Source: Alloascoidea africana
Lineage: Eukaryota > Ascomycota > Alloascoideomycetes > Alloascoideales > Alloascoideaceae
DNA: 64,000 bases
Direction: 5' to 3'
NCBI GenBank assembly: GCA_030581615.1
Contig: JAKTTT010000048.1
Location: 88,153 to 152,152 of the forward strand
Of this stretch, positions 11,401 to 20,414 are shown one piece after another (within the stretch, counting starts at the first letter, position 1; the number at the start of each line of letters is the position of its first letter). The notes below the pieces were generated by a model. The model had not been told where the DNA came from. It worked only from the letters and a program-made list of their open reading frames with translations, and searched no databases. A program made the position numbers and the translations under genes.

Positions 11401-11507
11401 GTGTTAGACTTTTTCCCTTTTGTGGGCAGAGAGGCGCCCACAAAAAATCGGTCCGCACTTACGCACTCGTGGATCGCTTGCTTCAGCAACCAGGCTCCAG
11501 GCTCTAT
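8426..11507 (-). CDS. YEN1: Yen1/GEN1-type Holliday junction resolvase
   Basis: XPG/Rad2-family structure-specific endonuclease that resolves Holliday junctions. The large exon (11365-8426, 979 residues) carries VAIDAFVW, the LVFDGDEKPW-like metal motif ILVFDGDEKPW, the XPG-I block ARGEAEAECVQL and the segment DFIVTNDSDTLMFGG, all with the acidic metal ligands. A long, disordered, Ser/Lys-rich C-terminus follows, ending in an Asp-Thr repeat (DTD/DVDT units, DNA near 8700-8750). The open frame extends to 11458, but the family pattern LAI..F....RP..IAID is restored by an intron 11462-11366 (GTAAGT, TCTAAC at 11408-11403, acceptor CCGAG). That joins an upstream exon ending LLKQAIHEC to FHARYKRPPTVAID. 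No MGV/MGI start joins cleanly, so the true start is unresolved and may lie in a further exon near 11510-11580. Confidence 0.85.
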
Positions 11508-11688
11508 TCCAAAGTTAGAGAATTTGCTTATTCAAACGTGCTTATATATGTTACACACCCTACTATTCCCATACAGCCATAAGTTTAAGCCCAAGGTTTT
11601 TGTGGTTTTTGTGTTTGTGAACAGAGAGGCAAAGTACGAAACACCATCCATCTTTTCTCCATCACCTCTTCACAAACTGACACACTCT

Positions 11689-11713
11689 ACACACACATAC
11701 ACACACACACACA
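11689..11713 (+). repeat. AC microsatellite in 5' leader
   Basis: A nearly pure (AC)n tract ends three bases before the ATG of the copia-protease-like gene. It is probably transcribed as leader and is a likely length-polymorphic site. Confidence 0.7.
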
Positions 11714-11715
11714 GG

Positions 11716-12228
11716 ATGAGCAACCCGCACTCGCTTTATCCAAAGCGGTGGCTACTCTCGACCGGAGTCCCCAATAGCGTGTGCACGGACGAGCGCCGGA
11801 TGCAGAACTACCGTCCACTGACAAAGGAGACGGCGCCGCGGTTAATCGACGCCTTTGGGAACTCGATCAAGGTGCTTGGCGTAGGTGACATTTGCATCCG
11901 TGTTTTCAACTCGAGGGATGAGTGTTTTGAGATTATGGTCCATGATGCATTCCATGTACCCAAGGGGAGAGAAAACATTTTGCAACTGCATTATCTTATT
12001 TCTAGAGGTATAGGGTTCCGTTATGGATCGGACCCAGTTAGCAAGGACCCAAACGATATGGCGATGCTGTTTTCGATGCAGGGTTACGACTTTCTCAGCG
12101 TCCCACCAAACCCCATCAACAGGCTTTTTTATTTTTATGAGGAAGGATGCGATCCTCTTGATGTTCCTGAAGGAATCTCTGTAAATACGATACTAGTGGC
12201 AGATGATGAAGATGATGAAGAGACATGA
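11716..12228 (+). CDS. stand-alone Ty1/copia Pol protease/beta-barrel-like protein, catalytic site lost
   Basis: A 170-residue intact ORF whose middle follows the layout of the copia-type Pol N-terminus (aspartic protease / TNT1-like beta-barrel domain). A W-[IL]-L-x-[ST]-G start is followed by a 'YRPL' stretch, then VLGVGDICIRV (the usual GxGxxxI strand) and DAFHVPKGRENILQLHYLISRGIGFRY, shown here as DAFHVPKGRENILQLHY, which mirrors the 'NVLYVP.....NLLSVSQL...G..V.F' block. The protease active site, normally LDSGAS, is LSTGVP, so the catalytic Asp is gone. No gag, integrase, RT, LTR or poly-A target scar is visible around it. The C-terminus is an acidic DDEDDEE-type tail. An intact frame with the catalytic motif removed suggests domestication rather than a dying copy. 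It is divergent from YEN1 and convergent with the RWD-like gene. Function unknown. Confidence 0.6.
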   Translation: MSNPHSLYPKRWLLSTGVPNSVCTDERRMQNYRPLTKETAPRLIDAFGNSIKVLGVGDICIRVFNSRDECFEIMVHDAFHVPKGRENILQLHYLISRGIGFRYGSDPVSKDPNDMAMLFSMQGYDFLSVPPNPINRLFYFYEEGCDPLDVPEGISVNTILVADDEDDEET

Positions 12229-12273
12229 AACAAAAAAAAAAATACTTATAAAGTATGGACATTTATTTTTTTT

Positions 12274-13695
12274 TTACTCTATAAACCCATCTTCCCCAAG
12301 AGCAAATTCTTCAAATCTCTGGATAAAGCAGTTTAGACGTGAGAGTAAAGACCATTTCTGGGCCCCAGCAGTTATCGATGCATTGTCACACCAGACATTG
12401 AAATTTCTCTCAATCTTGTCCAAAATGCCATCGTTATCACACTTTTCCCCAAATTGGTTTCTGGGTATGCGTATTGTAATGTTGTGGACTGTAGGAGTAC
12501 TGGTTGAGCCCTTGTACTGGATGGGGACACAGAGTCTAACAATTCTGGTGTCTCCTGTTAGGAACGAGATGCCTGTTCTCACCACGATCTCTTTTTCGTT
12601 CCCAGTTGAAGCCGTGTTATCCAGAGACTCGTAGTGGATGCGCACTGTAAATACCGTTTCCATTGCAGATTTTGTAAACTCGGAGATTGTTGTTTCGCCA
12701 AGTCTCGCTTTAAGCAGCTTGATCTCTTGCCTTCTGGTCTCGGATTCTTTGAAACGGGGTGTGCGCGGCTCAATTTGCACTTTCGCTTTTGTCGGACGCA
12801 AACCAGAATCGCTTCTAGGTGTGAGTCGTGTTTGTGGCTTTGATTGTGTAACTTTCTGTATGGAACGGACAATTTTTATTGTTTCTCTTTTATCTTCTGC
12901 GAGAAACTCTTCCAGCCGCGAGTCCAGCGTACGAATCATCTCCAAGAGGCCCTCACCTCGTGGGAAACGACGCTGGTTCCCCTTCGCGAACAGAGCGTAG
13001 ACCTCGGTCACAATGTTTCTGAATCCGAGTTCGACGTTGATGGCGTAGCCCCGTGGAATATCTTTGTTTAGCACAGCCAGACGCACTTTTTTATCATCAT
13101 CTTGTTGGTGTGAAGAGGGCGGGTATGAAGCTGGGATGAAAAGGTTGTAACTAAGGGTTTGCAACTCATATGGGAACTCGGGATCAGAGGGACTAAAAGA
13201 GAGTTGTACTGTCAGATCGCCTTTCTCCAGATCCACTGCTCCAGGAACAGATTCGTGCTGTAAGAAGTTCTGAATATCACGAAAAGATTTGGATTCTTTG
13301 GGAATCGGTATCCCATTTATGCGCTCTGGAGACCATTTTTGGAACAGATGTGTGAGCTCTGAGGTTCGGACAGAGGGTCTTTTCCCTCTTCTTCGTTCCT
13401 GTCTTTGTTGGGTGCCCTGTTTTAGTTGATTCTGATTCTGATTCCGACCTCGTCCTGGTGGTCTTTTCTTTGCTGCTTCTATAGTTGTGCTTGTGCCTGT
13501 GCTTGTACTCGTACTCGTACTCGTACTCTGTTGGCCTGATGTGCTCGCACTGTTAGCGTTGTTCTTTCTCCTTCTTCTTCGTCGCTGTTGTGTGTTATTG
13601 CGCGTGCTTTGACGTGCTTGGTCCTGGCCTTGGTCTTGAGAACGACTCGCAGCAGTTTGTGCTGTTTGCTGTTCGTGGTGGTGGTGTTCTGCCAT
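12274..13695 (-). CDS. RWD-like domain protein with basic low-complexity N-terminus
   Basis: A 473-residue protein I do not recognise by name. Residues 1-110 are low complexity: His/Gln, a poly-Arg run (RRRRRRKN), Ser-Thr repeats and Gln-Asn repeats. From about 150 to 290 the pattern resembles fungal RWD-like proteins: a beta strand ending LFIPASYPP, then VLNKDIPRGYAINVE, then a helical part ending LDSRLEEFLAEDKRETIKIV. The C-terminal ~130 residues look folded, with beta strands such as TVFTVRIHYESL. RWD domains usually mediate protein contacts in ubiquitin and translation factors; a role here is unproven. The start is the ATG of MAEHHHHEQQ. The stop is 46 nt from the stop of the convergent copia-like gene, so 3' UTRs probably overlap. 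Confidence 0.6.
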   Translation of the reverse strand: MAEHHHHEQQTAQTAASRSQDQGQDQARQSTRNNTQQRRRRRRKNNANSASTSGQQSTSTSTSTSTGTSTTIEAAKKRPPGRGRNQNQNQLKQGTQQRQERRRGKRPSVRTSELTHLFQKWSPERINGIPIPKESKSFRDIQNFLQHESVPGAVDLEKGDLTVQLSFSPSDPEFPYELQTLSYNLFIPASYPPSSHQQDDDKKVRLAVLNKDIPRGYAINVELGFRNIVTEVYALFAKGNQRRFPRGEGLLEMIRTLDSRLEEFLAEDKRETIKIVRSIQKVTQSKPQTRLTPRSDSGLRPTKAKVQIEPRTPRFKESETRRQEIKLLKARLGETTISEFTKSAMETVFTVRIHYESLDNTASTGNEKEIVVRTGISFLTGDTRIVRLCVPIQYKGSTSTPTVHNITIRIPRNQFGEKCDNDGILDKIERNFNVWCDNASITAGAQKWSLLSRLNCFIQRFEEFALGEDGFIE

Positions 13696-13898
13696 GGGAC
13701 GGTGTAAGCGTGTGAGTTGAACGAAGAAAAAAGAAGGATGGGATGGAGTGCGGGAGAGAGATCACCAATAGATCTCAATTACTCATAACTACGCATTACG
13801 TTTCCCCCAGGACAATCTTTTGTAACAAGTACATAGATACATAGATAGATATATATATATTGGGAGCTGTATCTGTAAAGTACTATTGATAGGAGAAT

Positions 13899-14971
13899 CT
13901 AGTGGCCACCTGTGGTGGGGAATCCGACGTAGACCTTGAACGAGTCGTAGATAAGCCATTGTAAGCCGGTCAGGGTACCAATCATGACGATACGGACAGG
14001 CAAACCGTTCCAGAGACCTGCAAAGCCGATCTGTTTGTAGATACGGCCGACGGCCTGGTTCAAGGACTCTGTGGCCTTTTTGTCCGCGTTCACTTTGGAG
14101 ACCATCACGTCAGCTGGGTGGGAGACAACGGCACAAAAGATACCGGCAATGTAGCCTCCAAGGAAAGAAACACCGGTTTGGGCAAGAGTAGAGTACTCTG
14201 ACTTCTTTTTAGGCAGAGAGTTATAGATGGCCTCTACGGTGCGCTCGAACGATGCAAACTTGACCATGGTGTAAGGGATCTGGCGGGCCCAGAGAGGACC
14301 AAGACCTTTATAGAGACCCGCAATGCCCTCCTTTGCGGTAATTTTTTTCCAGCCGTCAGCGACAGAGGTGGCATAAGGCGGGATAGTGGTTTGGGTCTTG
14401 ACCTTGATGGCTTCCCAGGGGCAGAGCAGGACGTCTGCGATAAATTCAGCAGAGGCCGAGGCAGTCAGATAGAGGGTGGTCTTATACTTATCGGCAACTT
14501 CCTGGCCAACGATCTGGGCATAGTTGTATTTGAAGAACTCGTAAAAGCCGTACTTGCCCGCGCCTTGGAAAGAGTATCCGATGAAGGTAGCACCGAGGCC
14601 AGTCCAAATGCCACGGAAGCCTTCTGTTGCGATAATTGATTTCCAGCCCTGGAAGTTGGAGGTGTAGAGGGTCGGGTTCACCTGACGGCGGCACTTGACG
14701 AGATCAAGAGGAGTGACGGCCGAGTGGGTAGGGCCACAGGCTAGGAGAAGGAGATTAGTGTGAAATTGTTTCAATTGGACGCAAACCAGCGGTCATAGTA
14801 CATACCCAGAATGCCGCCAAGGGTGCAGAGAGCAAAGTACTCGTTGGAGAAGAGCTCAATGTTCTTTGCTGGAGGAGCAGGGGGTTCGAATGCCGAGCGA
14901 AGCCAGGAGGAGTACGAGTAGGGGTTGGGGCGGGCGACCGCGGAGTCTCGGGGCGGGAAGAGATGCGACAT
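13899..14971 (-). CDS. PIC2: mitochondrial phosphate (copper) carrier, Pic2 type
   Basis: Inner-membrane member of the SLC25 carrier family, importing phosphate (and copper, in S. cerevisiae). Exons are 14971-14806 and 14740-13899. The 65-nt intron (14805-14741) has donor GTATGT, branch CACTAAT and acceptor CTAG. It joins CTLGGIL to [18 protein letters not shown], which holds the first P-x-D/E-x-x-K/R carrier signature (PLDLVK). Two more repeats follow (PWEAIK and HPADVM). The spliced product is 335 residues. CTLGGI..CGPTHS and the C-terminal [12 protein letters not shown]-x-PTT match Pic2 rather than Mir1. The start is the first [12 protein letters not shown]; the N-terminal ~35 residues are a Pro-rich extension. 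Confidence 0.93.
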
Positions 14972-15270
14972 GGTTGATAAGGAGGAAGAAAGGCAGGAGC
15001 AGGACAAGGAGAAGAAGAGAAGGAGAAAAGAGCACGGAGGCAGAGACCGGGGCGGTTTATAAGGGCCCCGCGTAGAACGGCCGGATAGCGCGGATTAGCG
15101 TGGATTTTTGGCTTTGGCTTTGGCTTTTGGATTGGGTCTGGATAGGTTTAGGCTTGATCTTGGAGCAAGGAAGTGCAAGAAAAGAAAGCACACAAAAGAC
15201 GCCGCCGGTACGAAAGATACGGCTTTGTGCTCTGCTGGGCTCTGCCCTGCCGTGTGCTGCTCTGCCGGCC

Positions 15271-15897
15271 TCAGTCGCCGTCGCCGCGGCCGTCATCGTC
15301 ATTGTCGTCGTCGTCCAGCAGGTGCCAGAGCAGCTCCACGGTTTTCTTGCGGTTGTTGCTGGTTTCGCTGGTTTCGCTGGTCTCGCTGGTGCTGGTGCTG
15401 GTGGTGCTGGCAGAGCAGAAAAAGGGAACGCCCAGCGTGCCCAGGCGGCGAGCCATGGCCGAGCTCATTTCCACCTGGGCCTCGTAGATGCCGTCGTCCA
15501 GCTTCTCGAGCTCTTTGGTGCCCGGGGCCTTATCGCTCTGCTTCTGCTGCTTCTCCAGCAGCTGTGTTCGCATTTCGTACCACCTTTTTTCCAGTGCCCG
15601 CTGTTTGCGAATCATCTGCCTGATAGACTTTGTCTTCTCGCGGTCCCGGCTCAGCACAAACACAATGTACCGCACCGCATCCCGGTACTGGCGAATCTCT
15701 CTCGGATCTCGTTTGTACTGGGTTTGTTCTGGCTCAGCAGCTGCCACAGTGGCCTCCTTTTCTCTAGACAGCATGGGGCTACTGCTACCAGCCGGGCCCT
15801 CGGATCCGTTGGCACGGATCTGGGCCATCAGCTCTTGGATCTTTTCTGCGGGCGTCGCAGCCTCGCCCTTGCTCCCGTGCTGGATCGCCATTAGCAT
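15271..15897 (-). CDS. small fungal protein, DUF2458-like
   Basis: A 208-residue protein from the ATG of MLMAIQHGS (a second ATG follows at 15891). The middle is strongly helical and charged (REIRQYRDAVRYIVFVLSRD, IRKQRALEKRWYEMRTQLL). It leads to a compact block, DDGIYEAQVEMSSAMARRL, followed by GTLGVPFFC. That layout is what I recall of the uncharacterised fungal family DUF2458; the family call is from memory. The tail is Ser/Thr-rich and then acidic (DDDDNDDDG). The frame stays open upstream through SLN1's 3' end, but that part is GC-rich and not protein-like, so the start at 15897 is preferred. No function can be assigned. Confidence 0.65.
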   Translation of the reverse strand: MLMAIQHGSKGEAATPAEKIQELMAQIRANGSEGPAGSSSPMLSREKEATVAAAEPEQTQYKRDPREIRQYRDAVRYIVFVLSRDREKTKSIRQMIRKQRALEKRWYEMRTQLLEKQQKQSDKAPGTKELEKLDDGIYEAQVEMSSAMARRLGTLGVPFFCSASTTSTSTSETSETSETSNNRKKTVELLWHLLDDDDNDDDGRGDGD

Positions 15898-16070
15898 ACA
15901 GCCAGTATTCTTAGCATTACAAGTACAAGAGCCCGTCCCGAACACAAATAGAAATAGAAATAGAAATACAAAATAGAGATACACGTAGATGTGGGGCCGC
16001 GGCGTAACCCCCAGCACGGCAGCACGGCCCGTCCCGGCCCCGTGCGGGCCCGTGCTGGCCCGTGCCAGGG

Positions 16071-16664
16071 CTAGGGGCAGGGGCAGGGGCAGACCTCGGC
16101 CAGGACCCGGCGCAGCTCGCCGCGGCGGATGGGCTTGGCCAGGAAGGCGGCCATGCCCACGCGGCCGCACGCGCGCACGTTGCTTTCGTCGGCAAACGCG
16201 GTGAGCGCCACGACCGGGTGCGCGAAGCCCAGCTGCTCGCGGATCACCGTCGTGGCCTCCAGCCCGTCCATCCGCGGCATCTGCACGTCCATGAACACCA
16301 CGTCGAACGCCCGGTGCTCCGCCAGCGACTCCCGCACCCTGGCCACCGCGACCTCGCCGTCCGGCGCGATCGTGATGTCCTTGTAGCCCTCCAGCTGCAG
16401 CATCCGCTTCACCACCTTCTGGTTCACGTCGTTGTCCTCCACGATCAGAATCCGCAGATCCGTCCGCAGCGCTCTCGCGGCCACGGGCGACGGCGGCAGC
16501 GTCCCGGAGAAGGAGTCCTGCGACGTTGTCGTCGAGCATCCGCCCGTGGTGACCGCCGAACTGTGTCGGCCCGCCAGATCCGGTCGCCGCTCAACGGCTC
16601 CTCCAGCTTCAGCTCCAGCTCCTGTGCCGGAGACGCTGATCGGAGCCGGCGAGCCCAGTTCCAA

Positions 16665-16695
<31 letters not shown>

Positions 16696-18851
16696 TTGTC
16701 TGTCTCCAGTTCCTGCTCCAGTTGCCGCTCCTCGACCTCGAAAGGCGACCTGGCCTTGATCACGTCCGGCGGAATCAGATCCGGAGTGTCCACATCCTCC
16801 AGCACCAGCCCCAGAGTAGAACTCAGATTCGTGTAGCTATTGTACATTCTCTTGCTCTTGCCTTTCCGTCGCGTGTCCTCGCCCTCGCCCTCGCCCTCGC
16901 CCTCGGCCCGTGATTTCGAAACTGTCCTGCTTTTCAGCCGTTTCAACGGTATCCTCAGCTTGAACACAGACCCCGTCCCGACCGTAGATTCCAGCTCCAC
17001 GGCCCCTTGCATCACGCTCGCAAGCTGTTTACAAATGGACAGTCCAAGTCCTGTGCCCCCATGGGATCGAGATAGTGTCTGGTCTCCTTGCACAAACGGC
17101 TCGAAAACCCGCTCTTGCAACTCTGGAGAAATCCCTGATCCACTATCCTCAACCTCAAACTCAAACACAAACGTCTTATTTTCAACTTCGCTATTGGTGG
17201 TGTCCTTAACCTCCACTTTTGTAAATTTGGTGCTTGCACTGGCCCGCTCATCGTATTCTCCAACCAGCCGTATTCGTACTCGAACATACCCTTTCTCCGG
17301 AGTAAACTTCAAACTGTTAGAAACCAAATTCATCAAAACCTGGATGATCCGGTTAGAGTCTCCGTACAGTACCATCGATTTTACACTTTCAGGTACAAAT
17401 TGTATCGTCAATTCCACGTTTTGGTCGTGTGCTATCTTGGCAAAAATCGAGTCTATCTGTCTCGAAATCTCATACGGTTTGAACTCTCGCAATTTCAAAT
17501 TATCGTTTGTACCCACACCAGACTCATTGGACTCAATACTGTCATTGTTATTACTATTGGCTTGATTTTTGGAAAATACCAACAGCTCGGTTAAAATGTG
17601 AAGTAGCAACTCGCCCGATCGAAAGATGAGTTTTAAGGAATCCCGAATCTTTTTAACATCACGCTCCGCAATGGCCACCGCAGTCATGCCCAGAATACCA
17701 TTCAATGGCGTCCGTAACTCATGGGAAATATTCGCAATAAACACGGTTTTCGCCTCGTTTGCCGCCTCGGCCTCCACTTTGGCCCGTTCCAACTCGGCTG
17801 TTCGCTCTTTTACTCGATCCTCCAGGTGCATGTACTGTTTATAAAGCTCATCAGTCATGAGATTATACATGTCTGTCAAGTCCGTCAACTCATCTCGGAA
17901 ATGCCGCCGTGTCTGTGGAATCTTTTTAGGAATTCGAAACCCTGTGCTCGCAATCCCCCTCCAGCCCTCTGTTTCCTGCTCTTCCGCATCTTGAGAATCC
18001 GTGGCTGGTCTCTTGCGCTTTCGCAACTTGAACCATTTCTCCCTCATTGTGCCAGTCCACCCCCATTTTTTCGACGAGCAAAAAGAATGCCGCTTTGAAA
18101 ACTTGTCATCGTCACCAGACTCCGACCCTGCCACGGATGATGCAGAATCGGGTTTGGAATCTTCTAAACTGGTCGCCTCACGCAGTCTGGTTATCGGCCT
18201 CACAAAGTAATGTGCGAGCGGGAAAGTCATAAAACAGATAAAACCGGCAACGCCAAACACGGTGCCCACCACCGTATTTCTAAGTTCTCGAGTCGGCTTG
18301 TTGAAGTTGGACATGGATTGTTCAATCAACAACCCCCACTTGTTGTTTCGCGTAAGACCCACAGAGGTGTACCCCACGGCGACAGACTGCATTTCCGTTC
18401 CAATTTCAAATGAATCTGGCCGTCGAGCGTTTCGGATAGACCCAGGGCTGACGGCATTGAGTGCCAATTGTACAGGCCGGTAAATGCGAGCGTCAATGGG
18501 TTTGTCATCCCCTTCTTTCCCATAGGAGAATAACGGAATAAAAGTGTTATTTGGAGAACTGGACACGAGAATGATGTTCAGATCGTGTAATTTCGCTGTA
18601 GGGTCTGGATCAAAAGGAGTTACAACCGATAAAAGACTGCTTGCGTCCATAACCACAGTCATAAACCCGCAAAGCGAGGGCTGCGTGATGATGCTGGACA
18701 CATTGCTATATATCGGGGTGGTGATGGACATTATGGAGTCTATCACACAATGGGAGGCTGAATCATTTAATGAATAGTGTTGGGACAGGAGATAGGGCCC
18801 TGCAATAAAAGGAGAGTTCACATCATGGTCGTTTTGTCTGGATATGGACGA

Positions 18852-18885
<34 letters not shown>

Positions 18886-19430
18886 TTGTTGAAATTTAAA
18901 AGAGGGAACACTCCGGAAGGAACTGAACCCATCTCACAATCCAGATCTGCTGTCACATTAAGAATAACTGCCAAAGCAAGGTCGTAAAGAAGCACCTGCG
19001 TAAAAGTGTTGGAGGACATGAGAAACTGATTGATGATGGCCTGGGACTCGCTCCACACGGAAGAGCTCTGACTTCTCGCATTATGCTGGGCCAAGGGCAC
19101 CTGGATCGTTGGCTTCATCGAGAGAAGTTGTACTTGGTATGAGAGAGACTGATAGGCCTGTTTCAACTGAGTGGCTTTCAGCTGCGCAATGACCTCTAGC
19201 CGACTGGCTCTCAGCGACAGAACATTGTTGGCGTTATACACACCCTATCAGATAGTCTGTTAGCATCAACATACTACTGAGAGGATACACGTGTAGAGAA
19301 CAAAAGATCTTACCGTCACGATTGCCAGCGTGATCAGAGAAAGGATCACGGTCGTCGAGACCAGGAGAATCAACTGCTGCCATATTCCAATCTTTATGTG
19401 CTTGATCTTGAAGTTGAAGTTGACTCGCAT
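16071..19430 (-). CDS. SLN1: Sln1-type hybrid histidine kinase osmosensor
   Basis: Plasma-membrane hybrid histidine kinase that restrains the HOG pathway through a Ypd1-Ssk1 phosphorelay. Exon 1 is 19430-19314 and exon 2 is 19244-16071. The 69-nt intron (19313-19245) has donor GTAAGA, branch TGCTAAC and acceptor TAG. The 1096-residue product has TM1 at about 14-38, an extracellular sensor with a run of about 14 Ser, and TM2 at about 362-384. The H-box HELRTPLNGILGM follows (phospho-His about 547). Next are the N-box (LMNLVSNSLKFTP), the G-boxes (EDSGSGIS, GGTGLGLSI) and a C-terminal receiver (LIVEDNDVNQ, phospho-Asp in FMDVQMPRMDG about 1026, Lys in FLAKPI). The start is the first ATG after an in-frame GTG-only stretch. 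The receiver-coding 3' end is much more GC-rich than the rest. Confidence 0.95.
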
Positions 19431-19955
19431 TCTACGCTGGCAGTCATTCACCGGGACAGACACAAAAGCAGGGAACAGAAGCGAAAACGAAAATACTACG
19501 GGCGAAAATAAATAAAAAAGTTAATTGTCCTCAAGGAATCCATTTCTGGGCTTTTGTATAAAACCTAGTATGAACGCTAAACCAAAGGCTAATGCTAAAT
19601 GGCTGCTCGGCCACAAATCTCTCCACCACGGCTGCCCAGGGCGTGAGGACCAGAGAGACCTGGCATCTCCAGGGTCTTTTCCTGACGTGCCCATCCTAGT
19701 TCTTGTCCCTTCTGTCCTCTCCTCTGTTTGCACCTTCGATATCCCAAGCCAAGACCTCCAAAACCAAGGCCTTTTTCCTTTTTCCGCACCCATTTGGCAC
19801 CAAATCTTAGCTTTCGAGCTCCTTCCTGATGAGGAAACACCCGTGCACCCCCAGTGGTGCCTGGTGCCCGGGCAACAAATCGCAAATGCCGCCGCAGACG
19901 CACGGTCTAGCCGCCAGCCAATCAGCGCGCGAGCCGGGGTGTGTAGATTTGGGTC

Positions 19956-19962
19956 TGAGTCA
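19956..19962 (+). promoter_or_regulatory. Gcn4-type site upstream of the GCN4 leader
   Basis: TGAGTCA lies about 150 bp upstream of the first uORF, just before an AAGATAAAAA stretch that could serve as a TATA element. It could allow autoregulation of GCN4 or basal control by another bZIP factor. The rest of 19431-20104 is the SLN1/GCN4 intergenic promoter region with no credible gene. Confidence 0.5.
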
Positions 19963-20104
19963 TTCTGCTCAAGATAAAAAGCCACGCCTCCCAGCTCTCT
20001 CTTTTCCTTTCTTTCTTTTCTTCAGTCATACATTTCTAAATTTTTTGATACTACTTACAACCCCACACAGTTTATTATATTGCGAATCGTTGAAGTTTAT
20101 CAAA

Positions 20105-20116
20105 ATGGCTTGTTAA
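20105..20116 (+). promoter_or_regulatory. GCN4 uORF1 (Met-Ala-Cys)
   Basis: ATG GCT TGT TAA encodes Met-Ala-Cys, the same tripeptide as uORF1 of S. cerevisiae GCN4. It lies 299 nt upstream of the GCN4 start (from its stop) and is followed by an A/U-rich stretch, the context that lets ribosomes resume scanning after terminating. It is the likely permissive uORF. Confidence 0.75.
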
Positions 20117-20193
20117 ATTGAGTTTTTTACCCCCGTCTCGATTAAAAAAAAAGTCTCTTTAAAAAATTTTTAAAAGAGATTTCTACTTACACT

Positions 20194-20223
20194 ATGTTGT
20201 CTTGTCTGAAATGTTATGAATGA
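20194..20223 (+). promoter_or_regulatory. GCN4 uORF2 (9 codons) plus overlapping mini-uORFs
   Basis: An ATG at 20194 opens a 9-codon frame ending TGA at 20223. Three further ATGs overlap it: 20211 (2 codons, ends 20219), 20216 (9 codons, ends 20245) and 20220 (3 codons, ends 20231). This cluster of starts could form the inhibitory part of the leader. Confidence 0.6.
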
Positions 20224-20280
20224 AAGAATAAAAAAAAAAGTTTAGTTCTCCCCCAAGAATTAAAACTACACCTTTAAACA

Positions 20281-20295
20281 ATGATGTTTATTTGA
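20281..20295 (+). promoter_or_regulatory. GCN4 uORF (4 codons, tandem ATGs)
   Basis: Two consecutive ATGs at 20281 and 20284 share the stop TGA at 20293-20295. It is a further leader uORF between the 20194 cluster and the last uORF. Confidence 0.55.
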
Positions 20296-20307
20296 AAGTT
20301 TTCCAAA

Positions 20308-20370
20308 ATGTTTACCTTTAACCCCCCGCCTCCTTCGCCTCGCTGCTGGATATTTCCCCGATTATATTGA
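20308..20370 (+). promoter_or_regulatory. GCN4 last uORF (20 codons)
   Basis: The ATG at 20308 opens a 20-codon frame rich in Pro codons and ending TGA at 20370, only 44 nt before the GCN4 ATG. The GC-rich end of the frame and the short gap to the main start make it a candidate for the strong blocking uORF, functionally like uORF4 of S. cerevisiae. Confidence 0.55.
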
Positions 20371-20414
20371 TTGAAGAAGTTTTACAATTTACTGAATTAT
20401 TACCCATTACTGAA

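Noticed and set aside
11458-11458. GTG as the start of YEN1
   Set aside because: Yeast nuclear genes use ATG; the frame just begins after an upstream TAA, and an intron with good signals explains the N-terminus better.
15100-15894. 264-codon plus-strand frame opposite the DUF2458-like gene
   Set aside because: It is an artefact of GC-rich DNA, with Ala/Leu/Val runs and no domain; the minus-strand frame has a coherent helical domain and an acidic tail.
16062-16913. 283-codon plus-strand frame opposite the SLN1 receiver
   Set aside because: It is a His/Arg-rich shadow of the GC-rich SLN1 3' end; the receiver domain motifs on the minus strand are unambiguous.
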